DNA of 64,000 bases from Oenanthe sinensis (lineage: Eukaryota > Streptophyta > Magnoliopsida > Apiales > Apiaceae): NCBI GenBank assembly GCA_028671895.1, contig JAPMAC010000207.1, forward strand, positions 3,038,001 through 3,102,000. Direction: 5' to 3'. This document shows, in pieces, positions 21,397 through 31,091 of this stretch; the stretch's first letter is position 1, and each line of letters opens with the position of its first letter. The notes beneath the pieces were generated by a model. The model made no database searches and was not told the origin of the DNA. It was given only the letters and a program-made list of their open reading frames with translations. Made by a program: the position numbers and the translations under genes.

Positions 21397-24300
21397 GTGC
21401 AGGGAGTTAAACAGGAAAACCGGGTTGTATGGATCCTAGACAGTGGATCGTCAAGGCATATGACCGGAGATAGAGCCCTGCTATCAGACGTGGTTGAAAG
21501 AGCTGGCCCGATCGTCACCTTTGGAGATAACAGCAAAGGAATGACTACGGGATATGGCAAGTTAGATACTGGAAATGTTATCATTGAAAACGTCTCTTTG
21601 GTAGAAGGACTTAAGCACAATCTACTCAGCGTCAGTCAATTCTGTGATAGAGGTTACAAAGTAAACTTTATCAAGGAGAAGTGCTTAATAGCTCATTCTA
21701 AAGAAGACAGACTAGCCTTGCGTGGAGTAAGGAAAGGAAACTTGTACGTAGCTGATTTCAACTCAGGACCTGAAGCTGAAGCAAACTGTTATTATTCAAA
21801 AGCTTCAACAGAAGAAAGTTGGCTATGGCACAAGAAACTCTCACATCTCAACTTCAAAACAATGAACTCTTTAGTCAAGAGGGATTTGGTGAGAGGACTG
21901 CCTCCGATGGAATTTACACAAGAAGGATTGTGTGAGGCATGTCAGAAAGGGAAGTCAAAGAAAGCAACTCACAGAGGCACAAACACTACAAATATTACTG
22001 AACCACTGCAGCTGCTTCATATGGATTTATTTGGTCCAGTCAATATCATGTCTATGTCAAGGAAGAAATATGCCTTAGTGATTATAGATGACTTCACAAA
22101 GTACACGTGGGTTTTATTCTTGAACTCTAAGGATGAAACTCCACAGTTGGTGATTGATCATGTAAAGTTGATTGAGTTAGATTCAAAGCTACCTGTCCGG
22201 GCAATCAGATCAGATAATGGAACAGAATTCAAGAATGAAATTCTGAATAGCTTCTGCTCAGACAAAGGGATAACAAGACAATTCTCAGCGCCAAGAACTC
22301 CGCAACAGAATGGAGTAGTAGTAAGGAAGAATCGAACCTTGATTGAAGCCGCAAGAACAATGTTAAGTGAATCAAGGTTGCCTATCTACTTCTGGGCTGA
22401 AGCAGTGAACACAGCTTGTTATACCCAGAATCGAACCTTAATCAACAAGGATCATATGAAGACACCCTACGAATTAATGGCTGGCAAGAAACCAACACTC
22501 AAATACTTTCATGTATTTGGAGCCAAATGTTTTGTGCTAAAAGATGAAGATGAACATCGTGGCAAATTTGAGGCCAAGGCACATGAAGCAATTTTTATCG
22601 GCTACTCAAAAAGAGCATATAGGGTGTACATAATTGATCAGCACCAAGTAAAAGAAAGTGTCAACGTATCATTTGACGACACTAAACTCCCAAGCATCCA
22701 AAATGAAGATTCTTCTGAGTCATTAAAATTTGACAATTATCCTAACTCACATTCTGATGACGAAGAAGAACCTGAGGTTGCAGCAGGAAATGATGACAAT
22801 AATGATGGTAATGATCCAGGTAATAGTGGTGGAAACAATGGAAACACTGGAGATACTACTAATACCAGTGGTGGATCAACAAGTCATCCAGGCAGCAACT
22901 CAGGGGGAGATAAAGGATCAACTGGCACAACACAACATCACAATGAATATAGAGGCGAATCATCAAGATCAAACCTACCAAGGGAAAGGATATGGAGCAA
23001 AGATCATCCCTTTGAATTGATCATAGGTGATCCAGATGTTGGTGTTAGAACCAGAAGTGCAACTTCAAATGAATGTTTATTTTCGGTTTTTCTATCTCAA
23101 GAAGAACCAAAGAAAATTGAAGATGCTCTAACCGATCCAGATTGGGTTCTTGCCATGCAAGAAGAACTCAATCAGTTTGAAAGGCAAGAAGTATGGACAC
23201 TGGTACCCAGGCCTAAAGATAGATATGTTATTGGCACGAAATGGGTATACAGGAACAAGTTAGACGGTGATGGCATTGTTACAAGGAACAAGGCCAGACT
23301 GGTTGTAAAGGGTTACTCCCAGGAAGAGGGAATTGATTATGACAAGACCTACGCACCAGTTGCAAGACTTGAAGCCATCAGGATATTTCTGGCATTCGCA
23401 GCACATTCCAATTTTAAAGTCTATCAAATGGATATGAAGAGTGCATTTCTGAATGGAAAGTTAGAAGAGGAAGTATATGTGGAACAGCCTCCTAGCTTTG
23501 AAAATCCAGAGTTTGCTGATTTTGTATATTTCTTATTCAAAGCCCTCTATGGACTCAAGCAAGCACCGAGGACATGGTATGACACTCTCTCTCAGTTTTT
23601 ACTTGAAGACGGTTTTAATAGAGGTGTCATAGATAAAACTCTCTTTTACAAATTATATGATAAAGATATGATATTTGTCCAAGTTTATGTTGACGATATT
23701 ATATTTGGTTCTACTAACGAAAACTTGTGCAAGAGATTTGCTAAGTTAATGCAAAGTAGGTATGAAATGAGCATGATGGGTGAGCTGTCATTCTTCCTTG
23801 GTCTGCAAGTGAAGCAGATGGAAGATGGGATTTTTATTTGCCAATCAAAGTACATAAGGGATCTTCTAAGGAAATACAATCTAGAAGATTCTACATCGGC
23901 AAAAACCCCTATGCCAACAGCCACCAAGCTTGACAAAGATGAAACTGGTAAGAAAGTTGACATCACAAGCTATAGAGGTATGATAGGCTCTTTATTATAT
24001 CTAACTGCTAGTAGACCCGATATAATGTTTGCAACATGCTTATGTGCAAGGTTTCAATCTGATCCTAGAGAATCTCATCTTATAGCTGTTAAAAGAATTT
24101 TTAGATATCTGAAGGGTACACCGAATCTTGGAATTTGGTACCCTAAAGGTACAGGTTTTGAACTAATAGGCTATACAGATTCAGATTATGCAGGATGCAG
24201 GATGGACAGGAAAAGTACATCTGGAAGTTGTCAGTTTCTAGGACGACGGTTGATTTCCTGGTACAGTAAGAAACAGCACTCAGTATCTACCTCGACAGCC

Positions 24301-24630
24301 GAAGCAGAATATATTGCGGCAGGTAGTTGTTGTGGACAAATCTTGTGGATAAGGAATCAGCTGAATGATTATGGACTTGCGCTATCTAAAATTCCAATAC
24401 TTTGCGACAACACAAGTGCCATAGCTATTTCCAATAATCCTGTACAACATTCAAGGACCAAGCACATAGACATAAGGTATCATTTTATCCGAGAGCATGT
24501 CATGAACGGAACTGTGGTGTTACATTTTGTACCCACAGAAGATCAAATTGCTGACATCTTCACGAAACCACTTGATGAATCCACTTTCTCTAAGTTGGTT
24601 AGTGAGTTAGGGATGTTAAACATGAACTAA
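21397..24630 (+). CDS. pol: Element A pol polyprotein, integrase catalytic Glu replaced
   Basis: Numbered from the first in-frame codon after the stops, the open frame has 1077 residues; there is no obvious ATG start. Aspartic protease: DSGSS at 15-19. GAG-pre-integrase zinc finger: about 140-190 (LWHKKLSHLN, CEACQKG). Integrase core: Asp210 (HMDLFGPV) and Asp273 (RSDNGTEF), but position 309, the D-X35-E glutamate, is Val (NGVVVRKNR; codon gta at 22321-22323). Element C has Glu there. RT: about 590-840 with YVDD at 764-767. RNase H: about 920-1060 with TDSDYAG, STAEAEY and CDNTSAI intact. It ends GMLNMN. The proteins would process gag-pol and copy RNA to DNA in a virus-like particle; integration should fail unless another copy supplies integrase. 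Confidence 0.93.
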   Translation: MQGVKQENRVVWILDSGSSRHMTGDRALLSDVVERAGPIVTFGDNSKGMTTGYGKLDTGNVIIENVSLVEGLKHNLLSVSQFCDRGYKVNFIKEKCLIAHSKEDRLALRGVRKGNLYVADFNSGPEAEANCYYSKASTEESWLWHKKLSHLNFKTMNSLVKRDLVRGLPPMEFTQEGLCEACQKGKSKKATHRGTNTTNITEPLQLLHMDLFGPVNIMSMSRKKYALVIIDDFTKYTWVLFLNSKDETPQLVIDHVKLIELDSKLPVRAIRSDNGTEFKNEILNSFCSDKGITRQFSAPRTPQQNGVVVRKNRTLIEAARTMLSESRLPIYFWAEAVNTACYTQNRTLINKDHMKTPYELMAGKKPTLKYFHVFGAKCFVLKDEDEHRGKFEAKAHEAIFIGYSKRAYRVYIIDQHQVKESVNVSFDDTKLPSIQNEDSSESLKFDNYPNSHSDDEEEPEVAAGNDDNNDGNDPGNSGGNNGNTGDTTNTSGGSTSHPGSNSGGDKGSTGTTQHHNEYRGESSRSNLPRERIWSKDHPFELIIGDPDVGVRTRSATSNECLFSVFLSQEEPKKIEDALTDPDWVLAMQEELNQFERQEVWTLVPRPKDRYVIGTKWVYRNKLDGDGIVTRNKARLVVKGYSQEEGIDYDKTYAPVARLEAIRIFLAFAAHSNFKVYQMDMKSAFLNGKLEEEVYVEQPPSFENPEFADFVYFLFKALYGLKQAPRTWYDTLSQFLLEDGFNRGVIDKTLFYKLYDKDMIFVQVYVDDIIFGSTNENLCKRFAKLMQSRYEMSMMGELSFFLGLQVKQMEDGIFICQSKYIRDLLRKYNLEDSTSAKTPMPTATKLDKDETGKKVDITSYRGMIGSLLYLTASRPDIMFATCLCARFQSDPRESHLIAVKRIFRYLKGTPNLGIWYPKGTGFELIGYTDSDYAGCRMDRKSTSGSCQFLGRRLISWYSKKQHSVSTSTAEAEYIAAGSCCGQILWIRNQLNDYGLALSKIPILCDNTSAIAISNNPVQHSRTKHIDIRYHFIREHVMNGTVVLHFVPTEDQIADIFTKPLDESTFSKLVSELGMLNMN

Positions 24631-26748
24631 TTATTGCATGATGTTTTAAATTGCATATTTATTTTCAAGCATTGTAAATACACTGTATATATTCCTTAAA
24701 ATATTTCAAAAACAAACAAACAAATTGAAAAAGAAAACTCAAAAAGATTTTCCTTTTTTTGTACAGTTGTTATTTCATTGGCATCTTTACTGTAAATATA
24801 TTTTATATTATGTTTATTATTTCCAACAATTGGTATCAACAATTGTTTAGTATATATGTATGTATAGTTTTATTTGTTTTTCAACTTTGGCATTCTTATT
24901 TTTATTATTTTTATGTTTATTTCTATATAAATATAAGCTGATTATTCTCAAGTCTCTTTTGAGAAGTAGGAAAGATCTATGAGCTTGATCATCCAATAGT
25001 TTCTAAAAGTGAGATCCTAATCATTGGCATCAATCTCTAACCAAGATCTTAGAACCAAACACACAAACACTATCACATCCATCTCTCTAACCATTAAACA
25101 GAATACCTATTTGTTCAAAATGAGGGAGTCAATGCCTTGAGTGCATTTGATAAGGTTGGTAATGTAAGTGAACCAACAGCTCTGTCTCCAGAAAGGTGTT
25201 TCATATAAATAAACTGAGACAACTGTTAGCTCATCTGTGTTCTCTCAAAAGGATATAGACTTGGAAAAGGCAAAACTGTTACTAGGTTCATTCTCTCAAC
25301 AGAGTGAGTCTATTGAATTCAGCCTGTCAGCCAAGGCTATCAGCAAAGAGTTAATTTCATCTGACATTTTTTAAGAAACCACAAATATTGTCTTATTTTT
25401 AGGGACCAACAATGGACCAATTCAATTGGCATTTTGGACCAACAAATTAAGGACATACTTGGGACCAAAAGGGACCAAGAGGGAGCAGTTGAAATGTCAC
25501 AGGAAGGATGAATTGACGGAAGCAATTTTTTCTAAACTTCCATATCAAGGAAGGAAGAATAATTGATGATTCTGACTGAATCAACATGCCTTCACAGGCG
25601 TTAGGAGGAAACTTGGATCATGTGCTACATTTTAGATCCTTGTCTCCCTCCTCAGATGGAACATATCTGGATTCCTAATGGAATAGATCATCTTAGATGA
25701 TCAGCAACTCATTGAATCTGTTCCTGAAGCAATTCAGTTTTCAAATTAAACTATTTTAATAGATTCAGTTGAGGACGGGGATTTACGAAACCCCATTGCA
25801 CCACCAGTGACCTCTCTTGAAGGGGCTATGGTGATCTTTCTTGCAGGTACAAAAGACTGAGTCATCCGTACTGAGAGAGATATAGTGATGTGAGAAAAGA
25901 GTGAAACACAAGTAAGGAAGAGTGAAAATATATATTCTATGAGTGAAACACTTAGAGAGTATATGAGCGAAACACTTGTGAGGAACACAAAGTAAAATCA
26001 CTCACTAACACACTTACCGAATCCCTTTCCCAATTCCCTGTTACAGATTTCAAATGTTACTCAACCAGGTGGAAATTTCTCCAGAAAAGGACTTTTAAAT
26101 GAATAAGAGGATTACTCAACTAAGGGGGAGAATTATTAGGAGAATGGAGAATGAGAATTATTAAGAGGATTACTCCAAAGTGTTCAACTAAGGGGGAGTA
26201 GATCCAAAGGGGAGAATTGTTGAACAAGATCCAAAGGGGAAATAACAACATGCTTGGATTGGATCCATTTGATTTTAGAAAATTCTTGTATATAGGAATT
26301 AACCGGATTTTCTAAAATGCATAACATGTCATAGTTTGCATTTTTTATATTTGCGATGGTTTAATGCTGTATGTATGCCATGTCTGTTGTTACCTCTATT
26401 AAATTGGTTGGAGAATTCAAGTAAGGGGATAATGAATTCACCTTGGAAGAGAAGTAAAGACAGAAGTTGAAGAAGAGGTTATATGGTAAGAAGAGAACAA
26501 GACTTCATCTCTGACATCCTAAGGGGGAGTAGTGATGAGTCTGAAAAATGAAGATAATACTACATGTATAATATGTTCAGTGCTAGAGGAACAAACATCT
26601 TTCATTTCAGTTACTCAAAGAAATCTGGAAATGTATTATATGATCCAGAGAACAATTTATTTACTTACAGTTCTTAAATGTCATATTATTTTCTTAGTTA
26701 TTAGTTGAGTTATCCTCTAGGAATTTGTATGTTAAATGCTTAACAACA
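24631..26748 (+). other. Element A post-pol region: remnant of the 3' ORF, non-coding
   Basis: No long frame is open. At 25120-25350 the DNA aligns loosely with 62040-62200 of element C, inside that element's 3' ORF: gataaggttggta, a block with tctgt..tcctctcaaaagg(g)..agat, and ttctctcaacag followed by ctattgaa. So the 3' ORF was once here and was largely deleted. Small local repeats include gggaccaa at 25402-25480 and gagtgaaacac at 25900-25985. Three extra polypurine-like taagggggag tracts lie at 26121, 26190 and 26519. Confidence 0.6.
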
Positions 26749-26761
26749 AATAGGGGGAGAT
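26749..26761 (+). other. Polypurine tract of element A
   Basis: The sequence aatagggggagat lies directly before the TG of the 3' LTR. It is the expected primer for plus-strand synthesis. Confidence 0.85.
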
Positions 26762-28328
26762 TGAAAGGCATATGTCAAGGCCTATTTGTAATAAGTAGAT
26801 GACAACTCAACTCAAGTAAGAAAATAAAGTAAGTAATAAATACTGAGGAAGGAATCAAGATGAAGACAGTCAACTAGACACAAAGAATCCTAATATCAGA
26901 AGTATTCTAATGAAGCCGCTACTCTACACCGGAAGAAGTTCATTAATGTGTTCAAGCGTCGGCGAAAAATAAAGGAGTAGTATTTCAGAAGAGTTCAGAA
27001 GATACAAAAGATTTCAAGTGCCTACTACAAAGAGATTCCAAGAAAAGAAATAGTGAAGACAAAGCTAGAAGCCAAGACAAGACACAAAGACCACTACAGT
27101 AGAAATGAGAATCGACATTGTAGTTAGTCATCCGTGAACCAGACCAGTGCACAGGGTGTCAACAGTGTCAGTGAAGATTCGTCATCAAAAAGTTCAAGTG
27201 GTTAGAAAGGTTATTGTTGAAGAAAAGAAGAATGCAAACAGTGAAGAAGAATTAATGACAGAAGGCCTCTAGTTAAATGTTATTTAAATGGAGAATATTT
27301 ATTGGGATGACACAAATGAACCAGACAGTACATTTGTGTGTCAACTAATATAATATTTATTCTTCATTTAATTCAAGAGGTTTCAAGATTAGAAGACGAA
27401 GAAAAGACAGGAAGATTTCAAGAGCTTGTTGAAGAATATTGAAGAAGCTAGGGAAACTTGCTCATAAAGGTTAATCCACAGCAGATCGAGATGCGGATCG
27501 AGTTTGATTATTAAAGGTAAAACATTGCAAGGCAAATGTCGATCCACGGCAGATCGAGATGCGGATCAAGATTGATTGTTAAAGATAAGTCATACCGAGC
27601 AGGCTGAAGCAAAAGTCATACCGAGATTTCTGAGATCAAAAGGTCATGCTGGATTTATTTTGTTTATTTAAAATAAGTCATACCGATTTGTTTTAATTAA
27701 ATAAAATCCGAATATGACTTTCAATAAGTCATACCGAGCTTTTCTCTTTTAAATTAAGTCATTCTGATTTATTTTTAATTAAAGAAAACTCGAATATGAC
27801 TTACAGAAAGTCATACCGAGCTCAGAATAAGTCATACCGAGCTATATAAGTCATGCCCAGTCTTTCTTAAGTCATACAAGTGTTAAAATAAGTCATACAG
27901 ACTTATTTTCTTGAAATTAAGTCATACTCATAAAGGTCATAGCAGCCATTTCAAATCTCTATAAATATGAGATGATCTCTTCACTTTTTCAGGAGTTCAA
28001 CTTGTTAAGAGTTAGAAAAACAGATCAAATTCAGTAATTTATCTGCATTGTAATATTCACAGATTTCTGTGCTGAGTTTGGAATATAATTGTTAAACACG
28101 AACACTTCATGTCGAATTCGTTCTAGACTTTTTATCAATTATATAACAGTTTTCTAAATATTAATTTTGTAATACTAATCAAGTTAAAATAATATCTTTC
28201 ACTTGAACAGTATTTCATTCCAATTAATATTTCGCGAGTAATTAAAATAATATTTTTAATTCAAATTATTCCGCGATAATTTTCAGATATTGTATTCAAC
28301 CCACCTTCTACAATATCAGGGACCAACA
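26762..28328 (+). repeat. 3' LTR of element A
   Basis: It is 1567 bp, the same length as the 5' LTR, with one difference seen by eye (cccaccttc near 28303). It ends GGGACCAACA, followed by the target duplication CCTTC. Confidence 0.95.
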
Positions 28329-29395
28329 CCTTCATTCTGTATCCCTCCAATTGTTTTTGGCTTAGCCACACTAGTAGATTGTTTATTTTCCTGTTCAATA
28401 GTGGATTCCTTGATTATCTCCATATTCCATTGTTGCTCCATCTTCCTAACTATTTCTTCATCATCCTTATCTCTTCTAGCAGCTTCTTTGATTCCTGATA
28501 CAGTTGCACCACTCATCATTTTCTCACCAGTTAGCGCTTTCTTCTTTTTCTCATGTAGTGAACTGCTTTGACTACCTTGAAGAAATTTTTCAGTGTTTTC
28601 ATTGCTTTCCTTGGTAGCCTCATATGCATTTTGATTGACAGCCTTGACCTGAATAATGTAATCATCCAAGGTTCCTGATTCATCTGCTTTTGTCACCAAC
28701 TTTGTGCTCTCCTTTAGCTGCTCCAATTTCCTCTTTTCTTGCTCAATCAATCTTTGAGTTTCTTTCTCCCGTGCAATCCTTCTAGCCTCCAAATCATCTT
28801 CGAATTTCTTTGCTTTCAATTTTCTTTTCTCCATCTTTTCACTAGTGTGTTTGGGCAGTGGGATTTGATTCTTGATTTTCTACACACCATCTTCCTTCAC
28901 TACCTTGCTATTTCCCTCACCAGTAACAACCTCTTTCACACTCCCCTCTAGTTGATTTTTTTCTTTGTTTTTACAACAACAGGCTTTTGGATGCTTGTTG
29001 AAGTTGGCTTCTTATATTTGGATTTAGGAATTTATTGTGTGGCTTGGGTAAGAGGGTTGAGGTCATGACTAATACCATCCATAGCTATAGAAGGCAAAGA
29101 TGTTTGGGGTTGAGAAGAAGAAGACTAGTTGAGAGATATACATGTACAAAAGAAGGATAAATCAATTCCACATCACTATGAAGGTTGATTTTCACCAAGT
29201 CTTTGAACACCCTTTTGTTTTGGACCAAACAGTCCAGGGTTTCAATTTCCCTGTTATTCTAAATATTTTTGACAAAGTGGTTAATAATAAGCATAATAAA
29301 TATGATTAGACCTATCTCTTTTATTACCCAATTTTGCTGCAATTTCATTTAAAATCAAAGCTGAAATATTGTGATATCTATCAAACAATATATTG
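28329..29395 (-). pseudogene. N-terminal and central part of the E' 3' ORF
   Basis: On the minus strand the upper part reads ISALILNEIAAKLGNKRDRS and NHIYYA, with stops. A later frame (28834-28329) is strongly coiled-coil: MEKRKLKAKKFEDDLEARRI, AREKETQRLIEQEKRKLEQL. A charged linker follows, ending PKTIGGIQNEG at the element A junction. The remainder continues at 17173-16690. Element B cut the upper end at 29395. It resembles the post-pol ORFs of B and C in place and general make-up. It has no visible signal peptide or membrane segment. Confidence 0.6.
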
Positions 29396-30120
29396 TGTTA
29401 GGAATATATTCATTTGATGATGTACAAAATACTAGAACGTAGTCTAACATAGTTTTATCTGTAAATTTAATAAGTCTTTCTAGTCTCTGAATTGTTTTGA
29501 TTATCAGAGTCTAGTTAGTCAATGTTTAGTCAAAGGTGCTATTTGCACTTAGAAGATTTTTAGGAAGAATAAAGCTAGAGTCTATAGACTGACCAGAGTT
29601 TAGAAGCTGATCAGAGTCTACAATTTATCAGAGTCCAAAACTTTTCAGTGTTTATAAAGCTGAAGCTGAATTTGGAAGATGATCACAGTAATGGAAAGTA
29701 TTCGAAGATAACAGCAAATATGTTGCAGATGTGTTATAGGATGGAAGGAGAATTATAGAAGGAAATTTTTAGCTAATAATTAGGAATTGTATTCCTATTG
29801 TAATTTTATTTTCTGTTATTAGTTTATAGGCATCTTTCTATATAAACACTTTATGTAGCCTAATTTATTTTACCGAAGTTTTTGAGAGCATAGAGATAGA
29901 GAGAGTTGTTGTGAGAAACACAGAAAAGCTGCTAGGGTTTGTTTACACCCTATGAGAGTTTTTATTCATACATCAATAATACAAACAATATTTATTTATA
30001 TCTTTGTGTTTGTTCTTTGTTCTTAATTAAAAGCTTTAATCTATAGTGAGTTGATTTTAATCAGGTAAAAAGAGCACACAAGTATTCAACCCCCCTTCTA
30101 CTTGTGTAACTGGGAATATA
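29396..30120 (+). repeat. 5' LTR of element B
   Basis: It starts TGTTAGGAATATATTC, like the SIRE-type LTRs of C and E', and ends after the ttcaacccccct tctac block just before the primer site at 30122. It is about 725 bp. The interval 29500-29660 has repeated agagtcta motifs. A likely TATA box (ctatataaac) is near 29838. Confidence 0.75.
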
Positions 30121-30121
30121 A

Positions 30122-30136
30122 TTGGTATCAAAGCCT
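30122..30136 (+). other. Primer binding site of element B
   Basis: The sequence ttggtatcaaagcct differs at one base in its core from the usual tggtatcagagc initiator-tRNA site. Confidence 0.75.
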
Positions 30137-30157
30137 AACTTTTAAAATCGATCGAAG

Positions 30158-31075
30158 ATGTCTAGAAACAAAGATGGCAATTCTAAGATTCCTATACTTA
30201 AAAGAAATGAGTACATCCACTAGAAGGTTAAGATGTTGCACCATCTAGAGGCTACAGATCCTGACTATCTTGACAGGATTCATGATGGACCTTATGTACC
30301 CTCAAGACTTGTTCCTTAAATCACTGTTGACGTAAAAATCATTGGAGAGCACTTTGTTGACAAACAAAGGCCGAGTGGTCAAAGGAGGACAAGGAGAATG
30401 TCTTTAAGGAGGCAAAAGTCAAGAACATCTTCTTTAACAGTTTGGACTTTGTTCTCACAATCTGTGTTATATCATGCAAAACCGCTAAAGAGATGTGGGC
30501 AAAACTTGAAGTGCACTGTGAAGGAACAAAGGATATCAAGAAGAATTCAAGGTCTCTACTAATTCAGGAGTATGAGTATTTTGAAGCAAAAGCTGGAGAG
30601 ACCATCACTGAGATGTATGATAGGTATACCAAACTCTTGAATGAGATGGTTATACTTGGTAAAGTGTATGACTCTGAAGACACAAATACCAAATTTCGGA
30701 TAGCCCTTCCTGAAGAGTTGGACAACAAAACAACTGATATAAGGGAAACTAGAGATTTGACTAAAATTGAGAAGAAATCATAGTCTAAATCCCCACAGAC
30801 TCTGACTAGTCACTACATTCCACAGAAACCCTGTTATCACTATGGTAACATATTTCACTCTATTTATATGTGTAAGAACTATCATGATTTATATTATAAT
30901 TTTTATGAGCTAAAATCTTCTATTAATAAAAGTTGGTATGACACTGTCAAGACTCCACCAGAGTCTAAGGCAACAAAGAAAATAGGTAAATCCAAAGTAA
31001 AAATTTCTAAACCTGCTTCACCTACAGTTAGTAAGAAGGGATCTAAAACTGTGTGGGTCCTCAAAATATCTAACT
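30158..31075 (+). pseudogene. gag: Element B gag, shortened and broken
   Basis: It opens MSRNKDGNSKIPILKRNEYI with a TAG where Trp is expected. Later frames hold the capsid motifs AKEMWAKLEVHCEGTKDIKK, MYDRYTKLLNEMVILGK and FRIALPEELDNKTTDIRETR. The main CCHC knuckle is missing through deletion, but a late cysteine/histidine motif (CYHYGNIFHSIYMC) remains. The C-terminus is Lys-rich. It is about one third the length of the A gag. Confidence 0.8.
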
Positions 31076-31091
31076 AGTTGTTATCTGTATG

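Larger units (their letters stand above)
17174..28328 (+). mobile_element. Element A: complete, very young SIRE-lineage Copia
   Basis: The element is 11155 bp: 5' LTR, primer site, gag, pol, a 2.1-kb non-coding 3' region, polypurine tract and 3' LTR. Both LTRs are 1567 bp. CCTTC flanks it on both sides (17169-17173 and 28329-28333). It split the 3' ORF of the older element E'. SIRE lineage is inferred from the long gag with its C-terminal extension, the long LTRs, the long post-pol region and the Copia order protease, integrase, RT, RNase H. Both ORFs are open, but the integrase lacks its catalytic Glu. Confidence 0.95.

Noticed and set aside
22730..23020. Met/Ile/Thr-rich frame inside A pol
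   Set aside because: It is another reading frame of the low-complexity Asp/Gly/Asn linker between integrase and RT.
25746..26001. Overlapping minus-strand frames in the A 3' region
   Set aside because: They arise from the gagtgaaacac repeats read on the other strand, and two frames overlap with equal lack of features.
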